From: Halopseudomonas xiamenensis | GTDB lineage: Bacteria > Pseudomonadota > Gammaproteobacteria > Pseudomonadales > Pseudomonadaceae | DNA length: 64,000 nucleotides | Reading direction: 5' to 3' | Assembly: GCF_014219065.1 (NCBI RefSeq) | Contig: NZ_JACLGO010000009.1 | Coordinates: forward strand, 1 to 64,000 | In this document: positions 1-9,141 of the stretch, piece by piece | Layout of the letters: each line of letters begins with the position of its first letter | How positions within the stretch are numbered: position 1 is the stretch's first letter | The notes under the pieces: model-generated | Told to the model about the DNA's origin: nothing | The model's input: only the letters and a program-made list of their open reading frames with translations | The model's database searches: none | Position numbers and translations under genes: made by a program

Positions 1-35
1 GTAAGGCCGGAAGCCCCGATTGCCCCTCCACCCTG

Positions 36-56
36 ACAGGTCCATTTTGGACCTGT
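36..56. repeat. perfect inverted repeat, possible hairpin or operator
   Basis: The arms ACAGGTCCA and TGGACCTGT are perfect 9-bp complements around a 3-nt loop. No T-tract follows on either strand, so it is not a clear intrinsic terminator. It could be a transcript-end hairpin for a gene left of the window or a protein-binding palindrome. The function is not known. Confidence 0.4.
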
Positions 57-60
57 AGGA

Positions 61-86
61 AAACCATACAAGCCCCGCCCCGGGGC
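61..86 (-). terminator. candidate terminator of the chemoreceptor gene
   Basis: Downstream of the MCP stop codon, reading on the minus strand, a GC-only stem (GCCCCG/CGGGGC, loop of 3) is followed by TTGTATGGTTTT. The stem is short and the T-run is interrupted, so it is a weak candidate. Confidence 0.35.
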
Positions 87-123
87 GATGGGAGCTTGCC
101 GATGACTGGCGCCCCCACCCCAC

Positions 124-2139
124 TCACACCCGGAATGCGCTGATGATCTTCTGCAGTTCGCTGACCAGTTCACCCATGCGGCCGCTGGCCTGCTCGGTAC
201 GCCGGGCGCCATCGGCGGTGCGCTCGCCTGACTGGTTGATCTGCACGATGTTCTGATCGATGTCGTGACTGACCGCCGTCTGCTGTTCGGCGGCGGCGGC
301 GATCTGCTGGCTCTGATCGACGATCTGGGTGACCGCACGCAGGATGTTGTCCAACGCCGACTGCACCTTGAGGGAGGAATCCACCGCCTCACCGGTCATG
401 CTGTGGCTGCTGCCCATCGCCTTGACCGCTGCGCCGACCCCATCCTGCAACCGGGCGATCATCTGCTCGATCTCCTGGGTCGATTGCTGGGTGCGCTGGG
501 CCAGGGTGCGTACCTCATCGGCCACCACCGCGAAACCACGCCCCTGCTCACCGGCCCGTGCCGCCTCGATCGCCGCGTTGAGCGCCAGCAGGTTGGTCTG
601 CTCGGCCACGCCCTTGATCACGTCCAGTACGCGACTGATGGAAGCGCTGTCCTCGGCCAGGTTGTTGATCACCTTCACCGAGTTCTCGATTTCACCGGCC
701 AGCTTCTCGATGCCATCGACCGAGGATTCCACCATGCGCCGGCCATTGGCCGTTTCGTTGTTGACCTGCTCGGCGTTGGTCACCGCCAGTGCCGCGCTGC
801 GCGCCACTTCCTGGGATGTGGCGGCCATCTCGTTCATCGCGGTGGCCACCTGCTCGATCTGGCTGCGCTGGGCTTCCACCGCCTGGCTGCTTTCAGCGGA
901 AATACCCACCACCTGCCGCGACTGGTCGCTGACCTGCCCGGAGGTCTGGCTGACATGCCGGATCAACCCCTGGATACGCTCGATGCTGCCGTTGAACTCT
1001 CCCGCCAGGTTGCCCAGCTCATCACGACTGGTCACCTTGACCCGACCGGTCATGTCACCGGCCGCCACCTGGCGCATGGTCGCCGACAACTCTTCGATGG
1101 TGCGCCGGGTAGCCATGTAGAAGCCCAGGTACAGCCAGACGATCAGCAGTAGTATGACCACCAACGCGCTGACCAGGATCAGCATGGCGCGCTTGCCCTC
1201 GCCCAGCCGCTGGATCAGGTCGTTCTCGAGATAGTCCAGAATCGCTTTGCTGAACTGATGAGTCTTGGCCATTTCCACGCTGATCCGCTGGAAGTAGTTG
1301 TCCCAGGTGTCGTCATAGGTGGAAGCCAGGATGATTTCTTCTTCGAAGATCTCCAACGCCCGCTCCAGCGACTCGCTGCTGGCCGCCGCCGGGGCACGCA
1401 GCGATTGCAACTCCGGTTGCTGCAGGAAGGATAGTGCCTGGGCGTAATTCGCCGACAGGCGTCGGATATCCTCCAGCACGTTGTCCATATGCTGGCTGGC
1501 ATCGGACATCAGGTAGCCAAGCCCGATGGAGTAGGCTCCTGTAGCCCGGCCCATACCGACCGCCGAGGTGATCTGCGGAGTATGGTTGACCAGCAGGTCG
1601 GTCAACTGGCGCACATTGCGATCATAATCGTGGGACAGGCCGCTGTAGGCGGCGCTGAAGATCAGCAGCGAGAGCAGGTCGGCATGCGCCTGGGTGGACA
1701 TCTGGCCGCGATTGCGCAGCGAGGCGCTGCTGATACTCTGGTATTCGGCCACCAACTCATCGCGCTTTTCGATCAGCTCCGCCGCCTCGGCATCCGAGCG
1801 GTTCAGTGGCAGGCCCTCCAGGCCGCTGATCAGCCGTTTCAGCGCCTCGCCGCTACGCTGCTCCAGCTCGGCACCGTGCTCCCCAACCCCCAGATGAAAG
1901 GCGGCTATGTCCAGCCCACGCAGCCTTTCCGCATCGTCGATCAGTTGGGTGACCTGCCGCAACAGTTGCATGGAATCGAGCGCATGCCGGGAGACCTGCA
2001 CCCGGTCCCACGCCTGGTTCACCAGCATGCCGCTGACCACGATCAGGGGAACGAAGCACAGGGCGCTGATCAGACAGAATTTCATGGCATAACCGAGTCG
2101 GTTCATCAATGCCATTGCGGGTGCCAATAGACTGTTCAA
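124..2139 (-). CDS. methyl-accepting chemotaxis protein
   Basis: Membrane chemoreceptor that would signal through CheW/CheA. With the chosen start the product is 671 aa: a first transmembrane helix at about residues 20-42, a long periplasmic helical sensor region of roughly 270 residues, a second transmembrane helix near 320-345, a HAMP linker, and a cytoplasmic signalling domain containing the hairpin tip [20 protein letters not shown]. The longest frame begins with a GTG at 2175, but AAGGAG lies six bases before a TTG at 2139, so TTG is preferred. The next genes on this strand are ampD and ampE, an order I recall from P. aeruginosa (PA4520-PA4524). The ligand cannot be read from sequence. 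Confidence 0.93.
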   Translation of the reverse strand: MNSLLAPAMALMNRLGYAMKFCLISALCFVPLIVVSGMLVNQAWDRVQVSRHALDSMQLLRQVTQLIDDAERLRGLDIAAFHLGVGEHGAELEQRSGEALKRLISGLEGLPLNRSDAEAAELIEKRDELVAEYQSISSASLRNRGQMSTQAHADLLSLLIFSAAYSGLSHDYDRNVRQLTDLLVNHTPQITSAVGMGRATGAYSIGLGYLMSDASQHMDNVLEDIRRLSANYAQALSFLQQPELQSLRAPAAASSESLERALEIFEEEIILASTYDDTWDNYFQRISVEMAKTHQFSKAILDYLENDLIQRLGEGKRAMLILVSALVVILLLIVWLYLGFYMATRRTIEELSATMRQVAAGDMTGRVKVTSRDELGNLAGEFNGSIERIQGLIRHVSQTSGQVSDQSRQVVGISAESSQAVEAQRSQIEQVATAMNEMAATSQEVARSAALAVTNAEQVNNETANGRRMVESSVDGIEKLAGEIENSVKVINNLAEDSASISRVLDVIKGVAEQTNLLALNAAIEAARAGEQGRGFAVVADEVRTLAQRTQQSTQEIEQMIARLQDGVGAAVKAMGSSHSMTGEAVDSSLKVQSALDNILRAVTQIVDQSQQIAAAAEQQTAVSHDIDQNIVQINQSGERTADGARRTEQASGRMGELVSELQKIISAFRV

Positions 2140-2275
2140 GTGCGTCTCCTTGTCGAACCTGCTCCGTGTCGTCACACAGGCTGGCTTCTTGGAATAATTG
2201 TGCTGTTTATATCGCGCTGGATGTGGCCGGCGTTGTGTCCCTTATCGGCCTGACGCAGGTTATCTTTAATACTTG

Positions 2276-3097
2276 CTAGCCCAGCATGGACAGAAAGGCG
2301 ATCACCACCGCCCAGGTCAGAATGGCCCGAACCAGCAATTGCCGGGTATCGCTCAGCGGCTCCTGCTGGTCAGGGTCAGAGACCGAGTCAGGCTCCGGCA
2401 CCAGCGCCGCCCGGGCGCAGCGGTTGACCAGCTCACCACCCGCCAACTCCCAGTCGGCAGCCAGGCTGCGCAAGGTTCGCAGAGTGGTATCGAACTGACC
2501 TACCAGGGCGAAACTCAAGGCCAGCAGGCGGGCCGGTATCCACTCCAGAGCGTGTACCAGTGTTGCGGCGGGCCGTGCCACCGGCCGCCCTTCCCGTCGG
2601 CAGGCCAGCTCCAGCAGCCGATAGCCCAGTGCACCCAATGGCCCGAGCAGCAGGTACCAGAAGGCCGGTACGAAATAATCCTGCAGGCTGGCGGTCACCA
2701 TGCGCCCACGCACCGCGGCCAGCAGGTCGTCGGCGTGCTCGGCGGTGATTCCCAGTTGCTGCTCGGCGACCAGAGCGGCGGCGGCCTGGTCGTGACGCTG
2801 CCAGGCCGCCAGGAAATCCGCATTCATTCCGGCCAGCGGGTCATGCCGACCAACACTCAGCAGCAGGACACCGACATGCAGCACCAGAGTGAACAGGCCA
2901 TAGGCATGGCCTTCCAGCACCCAGAGCAGCAACCATACCGGTACCAACAGCGCCAGGAGGACAAGCGCACCAGCCCACGCCCGGTCGCTACCGGCAGCCC
3001 GGGCCACCCACGGCTGCAGCACATCCCGCGGGTAGCCGGTCCGCCAGGGTGTCCATAGCAGAATCATCGCCACCAGCAGCAAAACCAGGAAATTCAT
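2276..3097 (-). CDS. ampE: AmpE, inner-membrane regulator of beta-lactamase induction
   Basis: 273-aa integral membrane protein with several hydrophobic helices (about residues 1-15, 40-60, 65-85, 150-165 and the C-terminus). AmpE belongs to the ampDE operon; it is thought to act as a membrane sensor-like partner in beta-lactamase signalling, and its biochemical role is unclear. The ATG overlaps the ampD stop by one base (TGATG), with GGGAG inside the ampD 3' end as ribosome binding site, so translation is probably coupled. Its length is close to the E. coli protein (about 284 aa). Confidence 0.88.
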   Translation of the reverse strand: MNFLVLLLVAMILLWTPWRTGYPRDVLQPWVARAAGSDRAWAGALVLLALLVPVWLLLWVLEGHAYGLFTLVLHVGVLLLSVGRHDPLAGMNADFLAAWQRHDQAAAALVAEQQLGITAEHADDLLAAVRGRMVTASLQDYFVPAFWYLLLGPLGALGYRLLELACRREGRPVARPAATLVHALEWIPARLLALSFALVGQFDTTLRTLRSLAADWELAGGELVNRCARAALVPEPDSVSDPDQQEPLSDTRQLLVRAILTWAVVIAFLSMLG

Positions 3098-3672
3098 CAG
3101 CAGCTCCCATCCTTCAGTGCATTGTCGGTCACGTCATGCAGATAGCGTGGCCAGTCGAAACAGGGTCCCGGGTCGGTCTTGCGTCCGGGGGCGATATGCT
3201 CGTGGCCGGTGATCCGCTCGCGGGTGATCAGCGGAAAGGCCTGTTGCAGGGTCCGGGTCAGTGCTATCAGGCTGGCGTACTGGGCATCGCTGAAAGGCTG
3301 GTCGTCGGTGCCTTCCAGCTCTATGCCAAGGGAAAAATCGTTGCAGTTGTCGCGCCCGTCGAAGCACGACTGCCCGGCATGCCAGGCCCGTTGCAGGCAG
3401 GAAACGAACTGGGTGATACCGCCATCGCGCTCGATGAGAAAGTGCGCCGAGACCCGCAGATCGGCGATACCGGCAAAGTAGGGATCAGCCGCGGGGTCCA
3501 GGGCGCCACGGAAGAACTGCTGCACACAGCCAGTACCGAACTGCCCTGGCGGCAGGCTGATGTTATGGATAACCAGCAGCGAAATGTCCATACCGGCGGG
3601 ACGCTCGTTGAAGTGCGCCGATGGACAATGGGCTATTGCGCTCAGCCAGCCAGTGGCGGCGTCGATCTGCAT
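3097..3672 (-). CDS. ampD: 1,6-anhydro-N-acetylmuramyl-L-alanine amidase AmpD
   Basis: Cytosolic zinc amidase that cleaves the stem peptide from anhydro-muropeptides during cell-wall recycling, which lowers the AmpR-activating ligand. The 191-aa product fits the amidase_2 family. The zinc-ligand context VIHN (His36) and the distal GHEHIAPGRKTDPG segment carrying the second His and the Asp are intact, as is the SAHFLIERDG stretch. The start at 3672 has AGGG six bases upstream; an in-frame ATG at 3678 sits directly on that site and is less likely. ampE follows directly. Confidence 0.96.
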   Translation of the reverse strand: MQIDAATGWLSAIAHCPSAHFNERPAGMDISLLVIHNISLPPGQFGTGCVQQFFRGALDPAADPYFAGIADLRVSAHFLIERDGGITQFVSCLQRAWHAGQSCFDGRDNCNDFSLGIELEGTDDQPFSDAQYASLIALTRTLQQAFPLITRERITGHEHIAPGRKTDPGPCFDWPRYLHDVTDNALKDGSC

Positions 3673-3757
3673 GGACATCCCTACCCCGATAGCGAAAACG
3701 CTATGCTAGGGTCTGTTGACGCTTCATTGCAAACTGCGTTGCTGCGCGGTGCAAATA

Positions 3758-6067
3758 TCAGATCTTGCTGTCGCGCAACTGACGCAGGTTGCCGATGACC
3801 GACTCCAGTGCCCGGTCAAACAACTGGTCATCGGCCAGCAAACGCACCAGCCCCTGCTCATGGTGCTGGATCAGCGCCTGACGGGTGAATTCGGCCACCT
3901 TCATGCCTGCCCGATTGACGAAGATATACTTGCCGCTGAAGCTGATGATGGCTGCCAGCTTGCAACGCTGCGTGGGCTTGTCCGCCAGCCCGGACAGCTC
4001 GAACCAGCTGCCGGCATGCAAACCGTCCACCCAGGCTGCCGCCTCGGCGTTGGGCAGGTCCTCGACCAGCAGGCTCGGCTCTTCCTCCTGCACCGCCAGC
4101 ACCGGCTCATCGATGCGTACCAGGTCGGTAAGTACCGGGATATCGTCGTCGGGCGGCAGTCGATAGGCTGGCGCCGGCTCGGCCAACGCCATGCCGGCAT
4201 CCTGCCCGGCCCCGTCGGCACTGGTGCCCAGTACGGGCTCCGCGGGCTGGACCGGGGGTGCCAGCGCCGCCTGCTGCAAAGCCTGCAGCTGAACCAGCTG
4301 CGGCGATCCCTGCGGTTGTTCCTCGCCGATCAGGCTCAGGCCCTCGCCCAATGCGCGGCAGACCTCGGTATTCAATGCCAGGCGTGAATCACGTTGCTCG
4401 CCCGCCACCTCGAGGCCCTGTACCACCTCGATGCTCTGCACCAGTTGCCGGGCGGTGAGCACCGCGCCGCGCCAGGCGGCGGAGCTTTCGCCCTCGCGCA
4501 GGAACGCCAGCTGCAGCACCTGGCTCCAGGTGTCGCGCAGCAGATCGACGATGAATACCGGCAGCGTCCGCCCCAGCATCAATTCGTTCAATACCCTGGC
4601 CGCCTTGGCCCGGGCCGCCTCGACCCGGGCGCGCCCCTCTTCGGCATCACGGGTGCGCTGTTCCAGACGCTCCACCCGGCGCTGCTCGATGCGTACGAAG
4701 CCGGCCAGCTCCTCGTGCATCTGTTCGAAGAACGCCGCATCGGCCTGCTGTTCACCCAGCAGACGCTCGACCATGCGCTCGAGCAGCGCATGCAGCTGGT
4801 CGCGGCGCAGATCATCATGATCGCTCCAGCCCATGGTCGCGCGCGCCAGCTCGTTGAGCAGGCGCCTGGCCGGATGCGAGGAGCGGTTGAAGAAACTCTT
4901 GTCGGCTATCGCTACCCGCAGGATCGGTAGCTGCATGCGGCCGATCAGCGCCTTGAGCGCCGCCGGCAGTTGATCGTCATCCAGCACCACGTCGAACAGC
5001 ATCGATACCAGGCTGATGACGTCGTCGTCCACCCGGTCGAGCTTGCGCACCTCACCGGTCTGGCGCTGCTGCTCATGCAGTTGCCGGTCGATATGTCCGC
5101 GCAACTCGCGCAGCGTGGCGCCCGGGCCGGTTGCCTGCATGGCGGCGAAACCACTCAGCATGCCGAGCAGCTCGTCACTGCGTACCGGCGGGGCCGACGG
5201 TGCGCCCAGGGCGCTGAGCGCGATATCACCACTGGTATGTCGCCAGCTGCTGATCAGTTCGCTGAACAGCGACAGCACCTGCTGCTCGGAACCCTCCGGC
5301 ATGGCTGCTGCACCCTGCTGGGCACGTGGCGCCGCGGAAGCGGAGGAACGTGGACGTTGCACCGCCCCCTGCCTGAGGTCGGGCAGGATGCCGGCATTGA
5401 TCAGCAACTCGTTGACATCGATGTACAGCGAGTCGATGGAATTGAGCACATAGCGCTCGAACATCTTGAGGATGATCAGCCGTACCTTGATATCCAGGTT
5501 CAGCGGCGCGCAGCTGTCAGCGAACAACTGCACCATGTGGGCCGGTGCCAGGGGATTGCTGGCCTCATCCACCGGGGTTTTCACCAGACTGTTGAGGCGC
5601 AGCGCCAATTGCCCGAGGCTGGCCTGGTTGCGGGCGTTGACCCGCCCCACCATGCCGTCGAGCGCCACGGTCTGCTCCATTTCATCGGGCTGTACCAGGC
5701 TCAGGCTATCGAGATCGAAGGTCACCGGCGTCTCGCTGGTGGCCGGGCGCCCGTATTGCAGGCTGCCGAATTCCCGGTCCAGGCCGTCGCAGCAGCTTTT
5801 TTCGATGGCGTGGCGTTGCAGACGCAGCAGGCGCATGGCGTCGAAGAACATGCTCTGGTCGGCATTGCTGCCGGCCCGGTCGGCCTTTTCGAAGAGGGTG
5901 TCGTCGGCGTTGTCGAACAGTTCACTGAGCCCGACCCGCAGATAGGTCAGCGCCCGGTCGCGCACCGCCGCCAGGGGGGCGGACAGCGCACCGTGACGAA
6001 TGGCTGCGTTCTGCGGTGCGGCGGCGGCAACGGAGGCGAGCGAAACTACCTTGTAATCCTTGGACAT
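3758..6067 (-). CDS. DUF1631 domain-containing protein
   Basis: 769-aa cytosolic protein of the DUF1631 family, recalled from Pseudomonas as the gene between ampD and nadC. It is largely helical, with a charged coiled-coil-like stretch around residues 430-490 and a C-terminal beta-rich region (about 640-760) rich in aromatics, which resembles a small PilZ-like or SH3-like ligand module but is not proven. There is no signal peptide and no catalytic motif I recognise. The ATG is preceded by GGAGA at good spacing. It is transcribed divergently from nadC. Family members are sometimes labelled thymidine phosphorylase, which nothing here supports. Confidence 0.85.
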   Translation of the reverse strand: MSKDYKVVSLASVAAAAPQNAAIRHGALSAPLAAVRDRALTYLRVGLSELFDNADDTLFEKADRAGSNADQSMFFDAMRLLRLQRHAIEKSCCDGLDREFGSLQYGRPATSETPVTFDLDSLSLVQPDEMEQTVALDGMVGRVNARNQASLGQLALRLNSLVKTPVDEASNPLAPAHMVQLFADSCAPLNLDIKVRLIILKMFERYVLNSIDSLYIDVNELLINAGILPDLRQGAVQRPRSSASAAPRAQQGAAAMPEGSEQQVLSLFSELISSWRHTSGDIALSALGAPSAPPVRSDELLGMLSGFAAMQATGPGATLRELRGHIDRQLHEQQRQTGEVRKLDRVDDDVISLVSMLFDVVLDDDQLPAALKALIGRMQLPILRVAIADKSFFNRSSHPARRLLNELARATMGWSDHDDLRRDQLHALLERMVERLLGEQQADAAFFEQMHEELAGFVRIEQRRVERLEQRTRDAEEGRARVEAARAKAARVLNELMLGRTLPVFIVDLLRDTWSQVLQLAFLREGESSAAWRGAVLTARQLVQSIEVVQGLEVAGEQRDSRLALNTEVCRALGEGLSLIGEEQPQGSPQLVQLQALQQAALAPPVQPAEPVLGTSADGAGQDAGMALAEPAPAYRLPPDDDIPVLTDLVRIDEPVLAVQEEEPSLLVEDLPNAEAAAWVDGLHAGSWFELSGLADKPTQRCKLAAIISFSGKYIFVNRAGMKVAEFTRQALIQHHEQGLVRLLADDQLFDRALESVIGNLRQLRDSKI

Positions 6068-6325
6068 GCCATCTCTCCGGGCAATCAGTCTGTCGCTGAA
6101 ATAGTGCCACGCCTGTGTGACGACTTTCTGGCGTCAAATTGGCGATAGTATACATCCTTTCGACAATTCATCAGCATCCCATTCCTTGCTGAAGCTCACA
6201 GTTCTGCAATACAAAACAGGACAATGTCTCATCGCAAACGGTGGTCGTCGCAAGCATATCGCCCGCCGTGTCGCTGCGCATCGGGTATACTTCCTGGCTT
6301 TCAGCGACCCGCAACGGAGCAACCC

Positions 6326-7174
6326 ATGCCGAATATCACCCTCGACAGTCTGCAGTCCTCCATTTCGGAAGAGGTACGTCGTGCGCTGGCCGAGGACATC
6401 GGCAGTGGCGATATCACCGCGGCACTGATTCCGGCCGAGCGCCAGGCGCAGGCCACCATCATTTCCCGCGAGCCGGCGATCCTCTGCGGCACCGCCTGGG
6501 CTGACGAGGTGTTTCGCCAGGTCGACCCGCGCATCCAGGTGCAATGGCTGGCTGCCGACGGCGACCGACTGCAGCCGAACCAGCCGTTCTGCAAGCTCAG
6601 CGGCCCGGCCCGTGGTTTGCTCAGTGGCGAGCGCTGCGCGCTGAACTTCATCCAGACGCTGTCCGCCACCGCTACCCGCAGTCGCTACTTCGCCGACCTG
6701 GTCGAGGGCACCGCAGTCAAGCTGCTGGATACCCGCAAGACCCTGCCCGGGCTGCGCCTGGCGCAGAAGTACGCGGTCACCTGCGGTGGCTGCCACAACC
6801 ACCGCATCGGCCTGTTCGATGCCTTCCTGATCAAGGAAAACCACATCGCCGCCTGTGGCGGCATCCAGGCCGCAGTCACCCAGGCCAGGGCCCTGAGCCC
6901 GGGCAAGCCGGTGGAGGTCGAGGTGGAAAGCCTGGATGAACTGCGCCAGGCACTGGATGCCGGCGCCGACATCATCATGCTCGACGAGCTGAGCAACGAG
7001 GACATGCGCACCGCGGTGCAGATCAGCGCCGGCCGCGCCAGGCTGGAAGCCTCCGGCGGCATCAACGAAAGCACCCTGCGCGAAGTGGCCGAGACCGGTG
7101 TCGACTATATCTCCATCGGCAGCCTGACCAAGGACATCAAGGCTGTGGATCTGTCCATGCGACTGAGCATGTAA
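6326..7174 (+). CDS. nadC: nicotinate-nucleotide pyrophosphorylase (quinolinate phosphoribosyltransferase)
   Basis: Converts quinolinate and PRPP to nicotinate mononucleotide in de novo NAD synthesis. The 282-aa product is full length, with the N-terminal [14 protein letters not shown] motif, the [17 protein letters not shown]/quinolinate-binding segment, [16 protein letters not shown], and a C-terminal barrel ending [15 protein letters not shown]. The start at 6326 is chosen because GGAG lies just upstream; the open frame extends further 5' without a ribosome binding site. The 3' end overlaps the convergent HAD gene by 38 bp. Confidence 0.97.
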   Translation: MPNITLDSLQSSISEEVRRALAEDIGSGDITAALIPAERQAQATIISREPAILCGTAWADEVFRQVDPRIQVQWLAADGDRLQPNQPFCKLSGPARGLLSGERCALNFIQTLSATATRSRYFADLVEGTAVKLLDTRKTLPGLRLAQKYAVTCGGCHNHRIGLFDAFLIKENHIAACGGIQAAVTQARALSPGKPVEVEVESLDELRQALDAGADIIMLDELSNEDMRTAVQISAGRARLEASGGINESTLREVAETGVDYISIGSLTKDIKAVDLSMRLSM

Positions 7175-7781
7175 CCCGCCTTAGATACGCCAGCAGCGCG
7201 TGGCAGTCGGCGACATGCAGGTCGGTCAGTTCCGGCCAGGCATTGTCCGGAAAGACCAGGCAGGTGTGGCAGCCGGCAGCGCGGCCGGCTTCCAGGTCGA
7301 AACGGAAGTCCCCGACCATCACCGCCTCGCTGTGCTGCAGCTGCCAGTCGGCCAACAACTGGTGAATGCCATCCGGCGCGGGTTTAGGCGGTGCGTCGTT
7401 GCGCCCGAGGATATGTTCCGGCGCAAAGCAGTCCAGCACGCCGATGCGCTCGAGCGACGCCATCGCCACCTTGCGCAGGTTGCGCGTCAGAATACCCAGG
7501 CGCATGCCACTGTCATGCAGCTGGCGCACCAAATCGGCGGCGCCCGGCGCCGGCGCCACCTCGGCAGCCAGGCGCAGCTCGATGGCATCGAGCCGGGCGT
7601 TGAGCTGCTCGCGCTCGGCAATTGGCAGACGCCCCAGATGCTTAAGGATGTCTTCATCGGCGGGAATGCCCAGCTCCCGGCGAATCGCCGGAAAGTCATG
7701 CTGGGCTACCGTCAGGGTGCCATCCAGATCGAATATCCAGCCACGCGCCTGCACGTCACTTGCCTTTCTGGCTGCGATCAC
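7137..7781 (-). CDS. HAD-superfamily hydrolase (phosphoglycolate phosphatase-like)
   Basis: 214-aa HAD subfamily IA phosphatase. Motif I is [10 protein letters not shown] with nucleophile and acid Asp18/Asp20. Motif II lies near ILTRN, motif III is the Lys in PPKPAPDG, and motif IV is [12 protein letters not shown]. The substrate is not predictable; Gph- or YrfG-like small sugar phosphates are possible. The frame opens with GTG at 7781, inside the 3' end of tesB. A second GTG at 7754, directly after the tesB stop, is an equally plausible start (205 aa). The gene probably forms an operon with tesB. Confidence 0.88.
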   Translation of the reverse strand: MIAARKASDVQARGWIFDLDGTLTVAQHDFPAIRRELGIPADEDILKHLGRLPIAEREQLNARLDAIELRLAAEVAPAPGAADLVRQLHDSGMRLGILTRNLRKVAMASLERIGVLDCFAPEHILGRNDAPPKPAPDGIHQLLADWQLQHSEAVMVGDFRFDLEAGRAAGCHTCLVFPDNAWPELTDLHVADCHALLAYLRRVTCSVAWTDPQP

Positions 7782-8628
7782 GCATCAGCGATTCCTGGAC
7801 CACCGAGGCCACCAGTTCACCGGCGCGGTTGTACACCAGGCCGCGGGACAGGCCGCGCGCGCCACTGGCCGACGGGCTGTCCATGGCGTACAGCAGCCAG
7901 TCATCCATGCGCAGTGGGCGATGGAACCAGACCGCATGATCGAGGCTGGCCACCTGCATGTGCGGCGACCAGCTGGAGATGCCATGCGGCAGCGCGGCGG
8001 TGCCGAGCAGGTTGAAGTCCGAGGCGTAGGCGAACAGGTAGCGATGCAGGTGGTCGTCATCCGGCAACTGGCCGTCGGCGCGGAACCAGATGTACTGCTG
8101 GGGTTCGCTCGGCTTCGGATTGAACGGGTTATAGCCATTGACCCGGCGAATCTCGATGGGCTTGGGGCACAGCACGCTGTCACGCACGGCGTCGGGCAGC
8201 AGATGCTGGTTTTCCAGGCAGATTTCCAGCTCGTTCTTCAGGCCATCGGGGCCCGCCACCTGCGGCATCGGCGATTGATGGGAAACACCCCGCTCCTCGC
8301 CATGGAAGGATGCCATCAGGGTGAAGATCGCCCGGCCCTTCTGGATCGCACTGACCGTACGGGTAGTGAAGCTGCCACCATCACGCGGCGTCTCGACCTG
8401 GTAGACGATCGGCAGGCTGGCATCGCCCGGGCGCAGGAAGTAGCCATGCACCGAATGCACCTTGCGCTCGGAGGCAACGGTCTGACTGGCTGCCGACAGC
8501 GCCTGGCCCAGCACCTGACCACCGAACAGCTGGCGAAACCCCAGGTCCTCGCTACGGCCGCGGAACAGGTTTTCCTCGATCTTTTCCAGGGCCAGCAAGC
8601 TGACCAGATTATCCAGCAATTGGGTCAT
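7756..8628 (-). CDS. tesB: acyl-CoA thioesterase II
   Basis: Hydrolyses medium- and long-chain acyl-CoA to free fatty acid and CoA. The 290-aa product has the double hot-dog architecture. Recognisable TesB segments are FRGRSEDLGFRQLFGGQVLG near the N-terminus, ASDFNLLGTAALPHG with the catalytic Asp, ASLDHAVWFHRP (Ser where E. coli TesB has the catalytic Thr), and VVQESLMR with the catalytic Gln. The start at 8628 is supported by GAGGA upstream. It overlaps the downstream HAD gene. Confidence 0.95.
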   Translation of the reverse strand: MTQLLDNLVSLLALEKIEENLFRGRSEDLGFRQLFGGQVLGQALSAASQTVASERKVHSVHGYFLRPGDASLPIVYQVETPRDGGSFTTRTVSAIQKGRAIFTLMASFHGEERGVSHQSPMPQVAGPDGLKNELEICLENQHLLPDAVRDSVLCPKPIEIRRVNGYNPFNPKPSEPQQYIWFRADGQLPDDDHLHRYLFAYASDFNLLGTAALPHGISSWSPHMQVASLDHAVWFHRPLRMDDWLLYAMDSPSASGARGLSRGLVYNRAGELVASVVQESLMRDRSQKGK

Positions 8629-9090
8629 GACGAATCCTCGACTACCTGGCGGCCCGCAGGCCGGGGCGAACAACATCGGGTGCGCGGCAGAGTGTCGCAC
8701 CGGAGAAAGGGAGGAATTCTAAACCCGCCGGCACAATTCTTACAGTGTTTGCTTGTTAAGGAATCGCTGAGCCAATCCGTTACCTCAAGGGTCTTATGCG
8801 CAGCAGATGCTCAATAGCATCAGCTTGGCTCCGGACGACCGGGCACAGATTCCAACTGTGAATGGCGAGTCGCAAGTTACCAGGTAATGTCAGATTCACC
8901 CTCCCAAACCTCGTCCCGGGTAGGAAAATTACTTCAAATTACTACAGAACCAGCAGTTTTCCCCTCTTATTTATAACCCCGTCCCAAGAGTTCTCATCTG
9001 TGAATTCAACCGAGGCTGTCAAGATGTTGCCCCGCCCGTATCTTGTGGTAAGTAAATGCTCTACCAAACTATAACGGAGATAACCGGCCC
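8629..9090. other. intergenic region between tesB and the Mrp operon
   Basis: About 460 bp without a supportable gene. The right half (about 8900-9080) is clearly more AT-rich than the flanks and must hold the promoters of the divergent tesB and mrp transcripts. I could not pick a convincing -35/-10 pair for either. Confidence 0.6.
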
Positions 9091-9141
9091 ATGTTGAGTT
9101 CCATCCGTACAGGGTTGTGGGTATGCATGTCAGTTTGCTAA
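9091..9141 (+). CDS. candidate 16-codon leader peptide overlapping the mrpA start
   Basis: An ATG with GGAG ten bases upstream opens a 16-codon frame (MLSSIRTGLWVCMSVC) that ends 19 bases inside mrpA in another frame. The best Shine-Dalgarno sequence in this leader serves this frame rather than mrpA. It may couple or tune translation of the antiporter operon. Expression is unproven and a chance ORF is possible. Confidence 0.3.
   Translation: MLSSIRTGLWVCMSVC

Noticed and set aside
3758-6067. Thymidine phosphorylase annotation for the DUF1631 protein
   Set aside because: No phosphorylase motif is visible; the label seems inherited from family misannotation.
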